DNA of 64,000 nt from Clostridium ihumii AP5 (GCF_000612845.1 NZ_CCAT010000044.1:60326-124325), one strand, 5' to 3'. Positions 43,705 to 52,481 are shown, counted from the first letter of the stretch. Numbers and translations: made by a program. The notes: a model not told the origin generated them from the letters alone.

Positions 43705-44523
43705 ATGAATATATTAGACAATCATGTACACACACATTTCTCAAGTGATGGGAAGGATAATATGGAGGATGTTATAAAAAGAGCTATACAAATAGGTGTT
43801 AAGCATATTACATTTACAGATCACTTAGAGTATAATACAGACAGATTTAGTCTTAATTGCAAGGAGTACTGTGACACTATCTATAGATATAAAGAAAAAT
43901 ATAAAAAGGATATAGAAATATTACTAGGTGTGGAAGTTGGATATCAAAACCATGTGAAAGATGAAATTGAAGAGATAGTAAATTCTAATCCATTTGATTT
44001 TGTATTATGTTCAACACATTCAGTAGATAAAATAAATGTACCAGATAAAAAATACTTTGAAGGATACACTAAAAAAGAAGCATATACAAGATATTTTGAA
44101 AGTATGTTAGAAACTACTAAGAACTTTAAAAACTTCAATTCTTATGGACATTTAGATTACATTATAAGATATGGAAACTTTGAAAACAATAAAGTAATAT
44201 ATAGTGATTATAAATGTATTTTAGATGAGATACTAAAGAATATTATAAACAATGGAAGTGGAATAGAGCTAAACACATCAGGATATAGATATGGTTTAGA
44301 TACAATACACCCTAATATGGATATTTTAAAAAGATATAAAGAATTAGGTGGAGAAGTTATAACAATTGGTTCAGATTCTCACAGAGCAAATGATGTGTGT
44401 AAGGATTTTGATAAAGCATATGAAATGTTAGAATATGTAGGATTTAAATATGTATGTATATTCAGAGATAGAAAGCCCGAATTCATATGTATAGATGAAA
44501 AACAATTTAAAAAAGTTATATAA
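43705..44523 (+). CDS. hisJ: PHP-domain phosphatase (histidinol-phosphatase-like)
   Basis: A 272-residue PHP-fold metallophosphoesterase. The four PHP motifs are visible: DNHVHTHFSSDGKDNMEDV, HITFTDHLEY, LGVEVGYQ with FVLCSTHSVD, and ITIGSDSHRANDVCKDF. It fits histidinol-phosphate phosphatase of the HisJ/HisK type (histidine pathway), though no other his gene is nearby and related PHP enzymes act on other phosphates; the gene symbol is tentative. The ribosome site is AAAGGGAGG. A hairpin follows the stop. Confidence 0.8.
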   Translation: MNILDNHVHTHFSSDGKDNMEDVIKRAIQIGVKHITFTDHLEYNTDRFSLNCKEYCDTIYRYKEKYKKDIEILLGVEVGYQNHVKDEIEEIVNSNPFDFVLCSTHSVDKINVPDKKYFEGYTKKEAYTRYFESMLETTKNFKNFNSYGHLDYIIRYGNFENNKVIYSDYKCILDEILKNIINNGSGIELNTSGYRYGLDTIHPNMDILKRYKELGGEVITIGSDSHRANDVCKDFDKAYEMLEYVGFKYVCIFRDRKPEFICIDEKQFKKVI

Positions 44524-44527
44524 TTAA

Positions 44528-44572
44528 TGTTAAGACTCATTGAAATATAAAGCATATTCAATGAGATTTTGT
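44528..44572 (+). terminator. Probable terminator after the PHP gene
   Basis: CTCATTGAA and TTCAATGAG pair around an 11-nt loop, followed by ATTTTGTG. Confidence 0.7.
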
Positions 44573-44758
44573 GCTTTCAGTGTTTATAAAGTTGTACATA
44601 TATTTAATTTTCAGCTTAGGAATACAGTAATATAAAGTATAATTAAAATTTAAAAAAAGTAAATGTGTATAACTTTATGAATATATATGACAAAGTTTTA
44701 AATATATTTGTGACAAATAGTATTTGTTTGCAAGTCATAAAAATAAAAGTCTAAATAA

Positions 44759-44962
44759 AATTTTTGCAACTTTGAAGAAATTAAATTAAATAGAATTTGT
44801 GCTAAACATAATGTTGATAATGTAGCATCTGGAAGGGTAATGCAAAAGTGTGGAATGACATATGAAGTAACTTTAAGAGAAGTTCAAATTAAAAATAATA
44901 GAGTTTGTAGTCTAGCAGTATATTCAATTTTAAAAAGAGAATGGATTGATAATGAAAAGTAA
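44759..44962 (+). pseudogene. C-terminal remnant of a RimJ/RimL-type GNAT acetyltransferase
   Basis: The frame has no start and is stopped just upstream (TAA at 44756). Its translation contains RICAKHNVDNVASGRVMQKCG and MTYEVTLREV, the very characteristic end of RimJ/RimL N-acetyltransferases that modify ribosomal protein N-termini (normally about 180 residues; here about 67). The 5' two thirds are gone. The remaining part has a normal stop and adjoins a terminator, so this is a truncated gene. The interval 44573-44758 has nothing else recognisable. Confidence 0.75.
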
Positions 44963-44995
44963 AAAGGATGCTATTAGGCATCCTTTTTTACTAGT
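44963..44995. terminator. Bidirectional terminator
   Basis: AAAAAGGATGC and GCATCCTTTTT pair around a short loop; it lies between the GNAT remnant and the convergent minus-strand gene. Confidence 0.9.
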
Positions 44996-44996
44996 A

Positions 44997-45503
44997 TTAT
45001 TTGTTAAATAAAGAATTTATATAGTCATAGTCTATTGAACCATTAACAACTTCATAAGTACATGAATTTACACGTCTATGAGGTGAATCACGATGTTCTG
45101 TTGTAATTAAAATATGTGTATTATCAAAAAAATTTATAACTATAGAATTAGCATAGGTAAAGTTTTCAAGAAATATAGAATCAAAAGGATTATCATCTGC
45201 ATATGAATAAGAAGTTTTACTTTCAACTAATTTTAAGCTATTCATGTATTTAATAAACTTATCAAGCTTAATATCATCTTCAATAAGATTTCTAGAATAA
45301 TCACAATTATGCATTGAATATATAGAAATATATTCAATGCTTTTATTATCACCAAAAGCTTTATAAACTATATCATCAAATGATTTTTTATAGGTGGATA
45401 AATGATATATTGAAAATAACATTAATAGTATTATAATAATAAAAACAAGCCATTTTTCATTTTTCTTATTAAATAAATCTTTAAAAATTAAAAACACCTC
45501 CAA
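44997..45503 (-). CDS. Membrane-anchored protein, tandem paralogue 1
   Basis: Unknown function, up to 168 residues. One N-terminal membrane segment (KWLVFIIIILLMLFSIYHL) is followed by an extracytoplasmic domain of about 130 residues ending THILITTEHRDSPHRRVNSC and TYEVVNGSIDYDYINSLFN. It is clearly a paralogue of the next gene upstream (45521-46000). The start is unclear: the TTG at 45503 lies inside the ribosome site GGAGGTG, no ATG occurs before the membrane segment, and the best-spaced codon is an ATT at 45488, so a rare start codon is possible. The pair probably forms one operon. Confidence 0.65.
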   Translation of the reverse strand: MEVFLIFKDLFNKKNEKWLVFIIIILLMLFSIYHLSTYKKSFDDIVYKAFGDNKSIEYISIYSMHNCDYSRNLIEDDIKLDKFIKYMNSLKLVESKTSYSYADDNPFDSIFLENFTYANSIVINFFDNTHILITTEHRDSPHRRVNSCTYEVVNGSIDYDYINSLFNK

Positions 45504-45520
45504 TTAGAATAATAAGAAGT

Positions 45521-46000
45521 CTAATTAAATAAAGAATTGATGTACTCATAATCGATAGATCCATTAACAACTTCATAAGTACATGAATTGACACGTTGAT
45601 GAGGTGGATCACGATGTTCCGTATTAATTAGAATATGAGTAGAATCAGAAAAGTCTATAAAAACTGAATCAGAATTTGCATCATTCATTAGTAGAATAGA
45701 ATCAAATGGCAGATTATTTGAGTGAGTAGAAGATTCACTGTTTTTATGTAGTTCAAGATTATTCATATATTTAATAAAGTCATTAATTTTATTTTCATCG
45801 TCAATAGAATATTTAAAATTATGTAAATCATGAATAGAGCCTATTGAAATAGAAGTAAATGTTATATTGTCATCAAAAAAATTTGAAATTATATCATCAA
45901 ATGATGTTTTGAAGCTATGTAATTTGTAGATAACACAAATTGATAAAATGATTATAGCAATAGAAATAATCCACTTTTTCTTACTTTTTATTAATATCAT
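45521..46000 (-). CDS. Membrane-anchored protein, tandem paralogue 2
   Basis: The upstream gene of the pair, 159 residues, ATG behind GGAGGAATT. It has the same plan: membrane segment near residues 10-30 (WIISIAIIILSICVIYKL), SFDDIISNFFDDN, a variable middle, LPFDSILLMN, and the almost invariant C-terminus THILINTEHRDPPHQRVNSC plus TYEVVNGSIDYEYINSLFN. The C-terminal 45 residues are nearly identical in both, while the middle differs, which suggests domain-specific divergence or gene conversion. The fold and function are unknown. Its stop is about 18 bp before paralogue 1. Confidence 0.7.
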   Translation of the reverse strand: MILIKSKKKWIISIAIIILSICVIYKLHSFKTSFDDIISNFFDDNITFTSISIGSIHDLHNFKYSIDDENKINDFIKYMNNLELHKNSESSTHSNNLPFDSILLMNDANSDSVFIDFSDSTHILINTEHRDPPHQRVNSCTYEVVNGSIDYEYINSLFN

Positions 46001-46046
46001 TTTAATTCCTCCATATAAATACTATTTATACAATATTATACACTAA

Positions 46047-46247
46047 GATGCAAAAACAGTGTATATCAAAAAGTATAATGGTGATGATATATATGATAAA
46101 ATTAAGATAAATATAGAAAATAAAGAAGCTTTAAGTAAAAAAGAAATATTAGAACTAACATTTCTTACTATAATGTAAAATAGTGTAGATAAAGAACTGA
46201 GAAGTCTTGAAATTATAGAATTAGAAGAGAAGATGATAATGAAAAGT
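46047..46247 (+). pseudogene. Remnant of an Rpn-like nuclease/transposase gene
   Basis: In one frame, interrupted by a TAA, the translation reads DAKTVYIKKYNGDDIYDKIK, INIENKEALSKKEILELTFL, then after the stop SVDKELRSLEIIELE. This resembles the C-terminal helical part of Rpn/PD-(D/E)XK proteins (NKEELSDEEILELIFLPLM type). There is no start and no nuclease core. It runs straight into palindromic repeat copy C. It is a decayed relative of the intact gene at 37.5 kb. Confidence 0.5.
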
Positions 46248-46284
46248 TGAAAGTGAATGTAAAAATTGGATTTCCAATTTAAAA

Positions 46285-46469
46285 AATATAAAAGCGTAGT
46301 TTTTATATATTTCCATTTCAAATATTAGTAATGAAATGAGTAATATTAACCATAACTATTCACTTTTCACTCTTAGTTCTTAATTGGTTTCAATCATGCT
46401 ATCAGAATAAACTGTAAGATTAGTAGTATCATTTGAGAAAGCTAGTATTTAAAATTTTAGCTTGGAACC
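46285..46469. repeat. Palindromic intergenic repeat, long copy C
   Basis: This matches copy B (19646-19832) throughout, including CGTAGTTTTTA, GAGTAATATTAACCATAACT and TTCACTTTTCACTCTTA, then the palindromic part from GGTTTCAA to TTGGAACC. The left flank GATAATGAAAAGTTGAAAGTGAATG resembles the left end of the 1.0-kb element. Confidence 0.6.
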
Positions 46470-46572
46470 CTATAGAAGGATATTTTAAAATTGATTATTA
46501 TTTTAGAATATCTTTTTTATAGAATAAATTATTAGAAGTATAAAAAATGTGTAATTGAGGTGTAATAATAAA

Positions 46573-47064
46573 ATGGAATATTGGGATATATATGATTTAA
46601 ATGGTAATAAAACTAATAAGATAAGAAAAAAAGGAGATAAATTAGAACAAGGTGAGTATCATTTAGCAATGGAAGCATGGATTGTTAATTCTAATGGAAA
46701 TATATTAATTCAAAAACGTTCAGAAAAATGCGAAATTTTACCTGGTGTGTGGGGATTAACAACAGGAAGAATGATATCTGGGGAAAATACAATTGAGGGA
46801 TGTATACGTGAAGTTAAAGAAGAGATAGGTTTAAACATTTCAAAAGAAGATTTAAATTTTGTAAGAAGAATTTTTAGAACAGATTTAATTTGGGATATTT
46901 ACTTAATAAAAAAGGATGCTCAAATAAATGAATTAAATCTTCAGGAAAATGAAGTTTCAGAAGTTAAATGGGTTTCAATTGATGAATTTAATAAAATGTT
47001 AGATGAAAAATTATTATTCAAATACCCTGAGATACAAGAAATACTTTTACATATTCAAAAATAG
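46573..47064 (+). CDS. NUDIX hydrolase
   Basis: A 163-residue NUDIX enzyme. The start EYWDIYDLNGNKTNKIRKKG and HLAMEAWIVNSNGNILIQKR are typical of isopentenyl-diphosphate-isomerase-like or YfcD-like NUDIX proteins. The NUDIX box is complete: Gly, then GEN(7 residues)REVKEEIGL, that is G-x5-E-x7-REUXEE-x-GU. It hydrolyses a nucleoside diphosphate linked to another group; the substrate is unknown. The ATG follows GAGGTGTAATAATAAA; the TTG 18 bp earlier is part of that site. A terminator follows. Confidence 0.88.
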   Translation: MEYWDIYDLNGNKTNKIRKKGDKLEQGEYHLAMEAWIVNSNGNILIQKRSEKCEILPGVWGLTTGRMISGENTIEGCIREVKEEIGLNISKEDLNFVRRIFRTDLIWDIYLIKKDAQINELNLQENEVSEVKWVSIDEFNKMLDEKLLFKYPEIQEILLHIQK

Positions 47065-47065
47065 A

Positions 47066-47115
47066 AAATAAGCAGATGTTACAAATTTACTTTTGTAATA
47101 TCTGCTTATTTTTTA
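47066..47115 (+). terminator. Terminator after the NUDIX gene
   Basis: AATAAGCAGAT-TTACAA and TTGTAATATCTGCTTATT form a long stem with a T-run. Confidence 0.88.
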
Positions 47116-47236
47116 TAGGAATAATAACTATAATACCTAATTCAATTAAAACATATTTTTACAAGAAATAAAGGAGGTACATGTGTAAAGATAGAAAATA
47201 TTAATTTATGTAAGATTAATATAAATATATTAGAAA

Positions 47237-47356
47237 GGTGTTATTATAGGCAAAATTATATTTTGGGATTTTCAAGGAGTGCTAGCATATAATAATTTTA
47301 TGTTTAGTAAATTGTTATATAATCTTATGAATAAATTGAATATTGGTTATAAATGA
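47237..47356 (+). pseudogene. N-terminal remnant of a HAD-family hydrolase
   Basis: The frame reads KIIFWDFQGVLAYNNFMFSK then LLYNLMNKLNIGYK before a stop. This corresponds to the first motif region of HAD-like phosphatases (FWDFDGTL type, here with Gln and Val replacing Asp and Thr). Only about 40 codons remain and no ATG or GTG start fits. The rest of the 47116-47419 interval has nothing recognisable. Confidence 0.5.
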
Positions 47357-47419
47357 AAATAAATATAACATAAAGAATTAGAGGTTTTTTATAAGTATAG
47401 TGTAGGAGGAGATGAATAT

Positions 47420-47653
47420 ATGATTATGGAGTTAATTATCATAATTATAATTATGATACCACTAATAGCATATTGTATATATGCTATTAAAAATCCAGAA
47501 GAAACATTAAGGCAAAGCTTGAGAGAAACATTAAAAGATAGAAATGCAGAAATCAGTGATTTTGCAATAAAACGTCAAAAGTTTGGAGCTATAGGCAGTT
47601 TAGTAATTATTATAATAACAATATTAATAATTGTATTAGAAATATTGTTATAA
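47420..47653 (+). CDS. Small membrane protein (77 aa)
   Basis: Unknown. It has two hydrophobic segments, one at the N-terminus (ELIIIIIIMIPLIAYCIYAI) and one at the C-terminus (IGSLVIIIITILIIVLEIL), joined by a charged loop of about 35 residues (NPEETLRQSLRETLKDRNAE). The ribosome site GGAGGAGATG is strong, so expression is likely. It lies 17 bp before a GNAT gene and is probably cotranscribed with it. Confidence 0.65.
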   Translation: MIMELIIIIIIMIPLIAYCIYAIKNPEETLRQSLRETLKDRNAEISDFAIKRQKFGAIGSLVIIIITILIIVLEILL

Positions 47654-47670
47654 CTTATGGAGGAATAATA

Positions 47671-48144
47671 GTGAAGATAGTTAGTATAGATGAATTTTCA
47701 AGAAATGCAATAATGAAATTCATAATAAAAAGTTGGGAATCAGATATAATTGTAGTAAAAGGAAAAGTTCATAACATGAGTAAGCTTTCAGGTTATGTAG
47801 CCATAGAAAATAATGAAATAGTAGGACTTATAACATATTGTATAGAAAATAATGAGTGTGAAATTGTTTCACTTGATAGTATAAATGAGAACAATGGAAT
47901 TGGTAGTAATTTGATAGATAAAGTTTATGATATGGCTGTTGATAAAAAGCTACAGAGAATATGGCTTATAACAACTAATGACAATATAAGAGCTTTAAAA
48001 TTTTATCAAAGAAGAGGATTTAATATGAAACAAATATATATAAATGCTGTGAATGATGCTAGAAAAATAAAGCCTAATATATCACTTGTAGGATATTATG
48101 ATATTCCTATATTACATGAAATAGAATTTGAAAAAGAGTTGTAG
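47671..48144 (+). CDS. GNAT-family N-acetyltransferase
   Basis: A 157-residue GNAT enzyme. The GTG start is placed behind TATGGAGGAATAAT. The acetyl-CoA site is in ENNGIGSNLIDKVYDMA (Gly-rich pyrophosphate loop), followed by the strand RIWLITTNDNIRALKFYQRRGF, which is the standard motif B region. The substrate is unknown; it could be a small molecule or protein amine. It pairs with the small membrane gene upstream and ends at a terminator. Confidence 0.85.
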   Translation: MKIVSIDEFSRNAIMKFIIKSWESDIIVVKGKVHNMSKLSGYVAIENNEIVGLITYCIENNECEIVSLDSINENNGIGSNLIDKVYDMAVDKKLQRIWLITTNDNIRALKFYQRRGFNMKQIYINAVNDARKIKPNISLVGYYDIPILHEIEFEKEL

Positions 48145-48146
48145 TT

Positions 48147-48178
48147 TAAAAGCACATGATAAATTTCATGTGCTTTTA
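48147..48178 (+). terminator. Terminator after the GNAT gene
   Basis: AAAAGCACATGA and TCATGTGCTTTT pair around a small loop. Confidence 0.88.
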
Positions 48179-48195
48179 TTATATATTTAAATAGT

Positions 48196-48227
48196 AAAAA
48201 TGTGACAATTATCTTTGTCACATTTTC
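48196..48227 (-). terminator. Terminator downstream of brnQ
   Basis: AAAATGTGACAA and its near complement TTTGTCACATTTT form a stem; on the minus strand five T residues follow. It lies about 135 bp beyond the brnQ stop. Confidence 0.65.
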
Positions 48228-48361
48228 GGGAATTTTAAGGAAAAAGTATAATTTTTAATGAGATGTGTGAGTTAATTTAAATATATCATAAAATTAAGAA
48301 AAATTAAACAAAATAATTGTAAAATTTATAAACAATTTGTCAACAATTTAAATTACACAAA

Positions 48362-49657
48362 TCATTGTTTAGATGGCTTTCTTTCAAAGAAAATCATACC
48401 AAGTACAAAGGCTATAATGGATGGTAAAATCCATGCGAAGCCAGCATCATTTAGTGGTATAAATGATAAAATCTTATTTACAGCTGTTATGTTTCCGTTA
48501 GTTTGAGTGTCAACAGTAGTAAAGAAGCTAACAAAGAATGTAGTATATACAGTAAGTCTTACAACAGTATTATTTTTTACTAAATTACCTAATAGTGTAA
48601 TTATTATTAATACTATTACAATAGGATATAAAACATTTAAGATTGGTACAGCAAGTTTAACTAAATCATCAACACCACCAGTTGCAAGTAATGCACTTAC
48701 TACACTTATGATAATTGCAAAGGTACCATATGATACTTTTCCACGAGATAGTTTATTAAAATAAGAAGCACCTGTTGATATAAGTCCTATAGCAGTTGTT
48801 AAACAAGCAAGACCTACTGAGATTCCAAGAATGACAGTTCCTATGTTACCAAAAATACTTTTTACTATTTCAACAACTAAAGCAGATCTGCCTATATCAC
48901 TAGAAATTACTGTAGAAGTTTGACTTCCAAGAATCATAAGCCCACCATAAACGAAGGCTAAACCTACTACAGAAACAAGTCCTGATTTAATTGTTAGAGA
49001 TATTATGTCTTTTCTTGATGTATAGCCCTTATCCTTTATAGATGAAAGAACTATTGAAGAAAATATAACGGATGCCATAACATCCATTGTTTGATAACCT
49101 TCTAGGAGTGCACTTGGAAATACACCTTTAAATCCTGTATTTACTACAGGTCCAATTGGAGATATAATTCCTTTAATTATTATAGTTCCAAGAGTTAAAA
49201 ACAAAATAGGAGTTAAAATTTTTCCTATGTTATCAATAATAGATGAAGGTCTCAAAACAAAAATCAAACATATAAGGAAATATATTGCTACAGATAATGA
49301 TGGACCGACACTTGGAAAAATAGGGTGTACGGCTAATTCATAAGTTGTAGCAGCAGTTCTAGGAATGGCAAGCATAGGGCCAATTGCTAAAACTAGTATA
49401 GTTGTAGCAAATACAGAAAATACTTTTCCAACTCTTTTAGAAATATCTGAAAAGCTGCCATTGATTTTAGCGCAAGCAATTATTCCTGTAAGTGGTAAAC
49501 CTACACCAGTGATTAAAAAACCGAGTATAGCTATGGGTGTTTTATCACCGACCAAGTTTCCCATGTAGGGAGGAAAAATTAAGTTGCCAGCACCGAAAAA
49601 CATTGCAAAAAGTGCAAAACCAATAACTATAAAATCTTTTGCATTATTTTTTTTCAT
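48362..49657 (-). CDS. brnQ: Branched-chain amino acid transporter BrnQ
   Basis: A LIVCS-family sodium- or proton-coupled importer of leucine, isoleucine and valine. The 431-residue protein has about twelve membrane helices. Family features are the N-terminal FIVIGFALFAMFFGAGNLIFPP, GFLITGVGLPLTGIIA, ARTAATTYELAVHP and GYQTMDVMASVIFSSIV. The ribosome site before the ATG is AAGGGGATG. A CodY-like box lies about 50 bp upstream. Imported branched-chain amino acids could feed the 2-oxoacid oxidoreductase pathway encoded at 13-15 kb (inference). Confidence 0.93.
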   Translation of the reverse strand: MKKNNAKDFIVIGFALFAMFFGAGNLIFPPYMGNLVGDKTPIAILGFLITGVGLPLTGIIACAKINGSFSDISKRVGKVFSVFATTILVLAIGPMLAIPRTAATTYELAVHPIFPSVGPSLSVAIYFLICLIFVLRPSSIIDNIGKILTPILFLTLGTIIIKGIISPIGPVVNTGFKGVFPSALLEGYQTMDVMASVIFSSIVLSSIKDKGYTSRKDIISLTIKSGLVSVVGLAFVYGGLMILGSQTSTVISSDIGRSALVVEIVKSIFGNIGTVILGISVGLACLTTAIGLISTGASYFNKLSRGKVSYGTFAIIISVVSALLATGGVDDLVKLAVPILNVLYPIVIVLIIITLLGNLVKNNTVVRLTVYTTFFVSFFTTVDTQTNGNITAVNKILSFIPLNDAGFAWILPSIIAFVLGMIFFERKPSKQ

Positions 49658-49704
49658 TCATTCATCCCCTTAATTTTTATTGGTATGTATACAATTAGTA
49701 TTGT

Positions 49705-49719
49705 AATTATTAGAAATTT
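49705..49719 (-). promoter_or_regulatory. Candidate CodY box upstream of brnQ
   Basis: AATTATTAGAAATTT matches the CodY consensus AATTTTCWGAAAATT at 12 of 15 positions. brnQ genes are common CodY targets in Firmicutes, repressed when branched-chain amino acids and GTP are plentiful. Confidence 0.4.
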
Positions 49720-50143
49720 AATACGTAACAATGAATTATTTTAATAAATAAAATTAATTCTATGAATAGTGTTTTTCTACAATGTAATAATTGTAAAAAA
49801 TATGAAAAATGTGGATTTGGAATAGGATAAAAATGTATTTGATTTCATATTATTATATTATAAATTTTATGGAAAAACAGTAGGTTACTTAGTATGTTCA
49901 CATTTAATTAATTTTTTTATAAATTTACAAGTTCATAAAATAAATAAATTAATTTAATAACTTCGCTATATTCAAGATATAGACTAGCTTAGAATAATAT
50001 TTGTAGCATTTCATGTTTAAATAATTTTAGAAATATAGTTATTTATCAAAGGTTTTGTCAAATAGAAAAAAATATATAGGTAATAACAATTTTAATGTAG
50101 ATTTATATAATAAATATAGGTTAGAAATTTTAGGAGTAAGTAT
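49720..50143. other. Intergenic region brnQ / metallophosphoesterase
   Basis: About 420 bp, very AT-rich, without a gene or obvious RNA fold. It must hold the promoters of both divergent genes. The downstream gene has a modest ribosome site (TTTTAGGAGTAAGTAT). Confidence 0.3.
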
Positions 50144-51028
50144 ATGACTGTAAGTATATTAAATAAAATATTTAATAATGTTCCAGAACTTTATATTGAT
50201 GATAAATCTAAATTTGTATTTATAAGTGATTGTCATAGAGGAGATGGAACTTGGAAAGATGATTTATTACCTAATTTAAATATTTATACAGCTGCATTAA
50301 AGTATTACTATAAAAGAGATTTTACACAAATAGAAATTGGTGATGGAGATGAACTTTGGAAAGTATCAAAGATAGGTACTATATATGATATATATCCAGA
50401 AGTTTTCAATATTTTGCTTAAGTTCAAAAGAAAAGACAGATTTTATATGATAGTTGGCAATCATGATGAAATAAAACATAGTAGAAAATTTAGGCGAGAA
50501 ATAGAAAAATATAAATTTGATAATTCAAGAAAAGATTTATATGATTTATTTCATGAATTAACTATGTATGAAGGATTAAAATTAGTTTATAAGCCTAATT
50601 GTACTAAACTTTTTATTATACATGGACACCAAGTAGATTTTATAAATTATCAATTAGGAAAAGTAGCATGCTTTTTAGTAAGATATATATGGTCTACTAT
50701 GGAACAAGTATTTGGATTTAGAAATCCAACAAGTCCAGCAAAAAAACACTCTAAGCGAACTAAAGTAGATAAGAAATTAGAAAAATGGGTAAAGGAAAAC
50801 AATCAACCAATGATAGCAGGTCATACACATAGATCCATATTAAGTGTTGAAAAAAATTTAAAATATTTTAATGATGGTTGCTGTGTATATCCATATTCAA
50901 TAACATGCATAGAATTAGAAAAAGGAGAGTTAAAATTAATAAAATGGCAAACAACTTCTTTAGAAAATGGAGTTCTATGCGTTAGACGTGATATTATAGG
51001 TGGACCAGTAAAAATTGAATTACTTTAA
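50144..51028 (+). CDS. Calcineurin-like metallophosphoesterase
   Basis: A 294-residue phosphoesterase with all five dimetal motifs: FISDCHRGDG (in place of D-x-H), EIGDGDELW (GDxxE), VGNHDE, IIHGHQVDF and AGHTHRS. It resembles UDP-2,3-diacylglucosamine hydrolase-like and related phosphoesterases, but clostridia lack lipid A, so the substrate is something else. There is no signal peptide, so it is cytoplasmic or membrane associated. It is monocistronic, with about 190 bp to the next gene. Confidence 0.85.
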   Translation: MTVSILNKIFNNVPELYIDDKSKFVFISDCHRGDGTWKDDLLPNLNIYTAALKYYYKRDFTQIEIGDGDELWKVSKIGTIYDIYPEVFNILLKFKRKDRFYMIVGNHDEIKHSRKFRREIEKYKFDNSRKDLYDLFHELTMYEGLKLVYKPNCTKLFIIHGHQVDFINYQLGKVACFLVRYIWSTMEQVFGFRNPTSPAKKHSKRTKVDKKLEKWVKENNQPMIAGHTHRSILSVEKNLKYFNDGCCVYPYSITCIELEKGELKLIKWQTTSLENGVLCVRRDIIGGPVKIELL

Positions 51029-51225
51029 CTGATATATTTTTTATGGTTTTCATGGTAATCATAAGAATAATTTATTAACTGATAATTATTAAAACTTGAA
51101 ATAGAAATGATAATAAAGTAAAATTTAACTATAAATGAGCATTATTCACAAAGATATTCATTTATAACTGTAATGTGTAAAAGTATTAGATATATAAATA
51201 TTTTAGTTGTGGGATGGAGAAAAAT

Positions 51226-52428
51226 ATGATATTTAACTTAAATGAATTTTTAACATCAGTATCGTTTGCATTAGATTTTATGGAAATGGACGTTTTAGGG
51301 GCACCATCAAATCATGGTAGAAGAATAGCATATATTTCATTAAAGATTGGACAAGAATTAGGAATGAGCTTAGAAGAACTTCATGATATTGTTGCTCTTG
51401 CTATTTTACATGATAATGGTGTAGGAGAAAAAAGCTTATATGAAAAATTAAGAGTAAATGGAGAAGTATCATTAACTAACTTAGAAAAATCTAGAGTTCA
51501 TTGTTCAATTGGAGAAGAGAATATTGCAAATTACCCATTTTTAACAGATGTAAAAAATGTAATAAAGTATCATCATGAGAAGTATGATGGTACAGGTTTT
51601 TTTAAATTGAAGAAGGATGAGATTCCTATAATGTCACAAATAATACAATTTGCAAATGTTGTTGAGATGAATTGTAACTTGATACAATGTGATAGAAATA
51701 AAATCTACAAATTTGTAGATGAAAATGATGGAATAGCTTTTTCATCTAAAATAGTTATGGCATTTAAAAATGTTTCTAATTGTGATGAATTTTGGAGTGA
51801 GATTGCTAGTAACGATATAGGTGAGATATTAAAAAGGGATATGCCTAAATATAGCTTTGATATATCATTTGAGAAAATACATGAAATAACAAGTGTATTA
51901 TCAAAGATAATAGATAGTAAATCTGAATATACACAGAGACATTCAACAGGATTATCAAAAAAAGTTGAAATAATGTGTGAGTTTTATAAAATAACTGATG
52001 ATGAAAAGATGAAATTAATAATTGCAGCAGATTTACATGATATAGGTAAGTTGGCAGTTCCTAATGAAATATTAGATAGTCCTAAGAAGCTTACAAAAGA
52101 AGAGTTTGAAATTATAAAGAAACATCCATATTATACAAGAACAACATTAGAAAGTATTAGTGGATTTGAAGAAATTACTGAATGGGCATCTAATCATCAT
52201 GAGAAACTTAATGGAAAAGGATATCCTCTTGGATTATATGCAGAGGAATTAGACTTTAACTCTAGACTTATGGCATGTCTTGATATATATCAGGCTATAA
52301 CAGAAGATAGGCCATATAGAAAAGCATTAAGTCATGGTGAGGCTATGGAAATACTAAATACAATGAAGCATAATGGATATATAGATGGAAAAATAGTTTC
52401 AGATATTGATTATGTTTTTAAGGATTAA
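51226..52428 (+). CDS. Tandem HD-GYP-type phosphohydrolase
   Basis: A 400-residue protein with two HD domains. The first has SNHGRRIAYISLKIGQELGM, AILHDNGVGEK and YHHEKYDGTGFF, so the HD pair is present but Gly-Tyr-Pro is replaced by Gly-Phe-Phe. The second is a full HD-GYP: RHSTGLSKKVEIM, LHDIGKLAVPNEIL, IKKHPYYTRTTLE and NHHEKLNGKGYPLGL. HD-GYP domains hydrolyse cyclic di-GMP. I start at the ATG behind GGAGAAAAAT; the ATG 12 bp earlier is part of that site. A two-receiver protein follows 158 bp downstream beyond a terminator, and may be functionally linked. Confidence 0.87.
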   Translation: MIFNLNEFLTSVSFALDFMEMDVLGAPSNHGRRIAYISLKIGQELGMSLEELHDIVALAILHDNGVGEKSLYEKLRVNGEVSLTNLEKSRVHCSIGEENIANYPFLTDVKNVIKYHHEKYDGTGFFKLKKDEIPIMSQIIQFANVVEMNCNLIQCDRNKIYKFVDENDGIAFSSKIVMAFKNVSNCDEFWSEIASNDIGEILKRDMPKYSFDISFEKIHEITSVLSKIIDSKSEYTQRHSTGLSKKVEIMCEFYKITDDEKMKLIIAADLHDIGKLAVPNEILDSPKKLTKEEFEIIKKHPYYTRTTLESISGFEEITEWASNHHEKLNGKGYPLGLYAEELDFNSRLMACLDIYQAITEDRPYRKALSHGEAMEILNTMKHNGYIDGKIVSDIDYVFKD

Positions 52429-52433
52429 AATTT

Positions 52434-52481
52434 TACTATCATAAAGTAGAAAATGAATTCTATTTTATGATAGTTTTTTTA
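52434..52481 (+). terminator. Terminator after the HD-GYP gene
   Basis: ACTATCATAAA and TTTTATGATAGT arms with inner pairing TAGAA/TTCTA, followed by seven T residues. Confidence 0.92.

Noticed and set aside
46043..46321. Minus-strand 92-codon hydrophobic frame
   Set aside because: It is the reverse complement of an Rpn-like remnant and repeat copy C, with no ribosome site.
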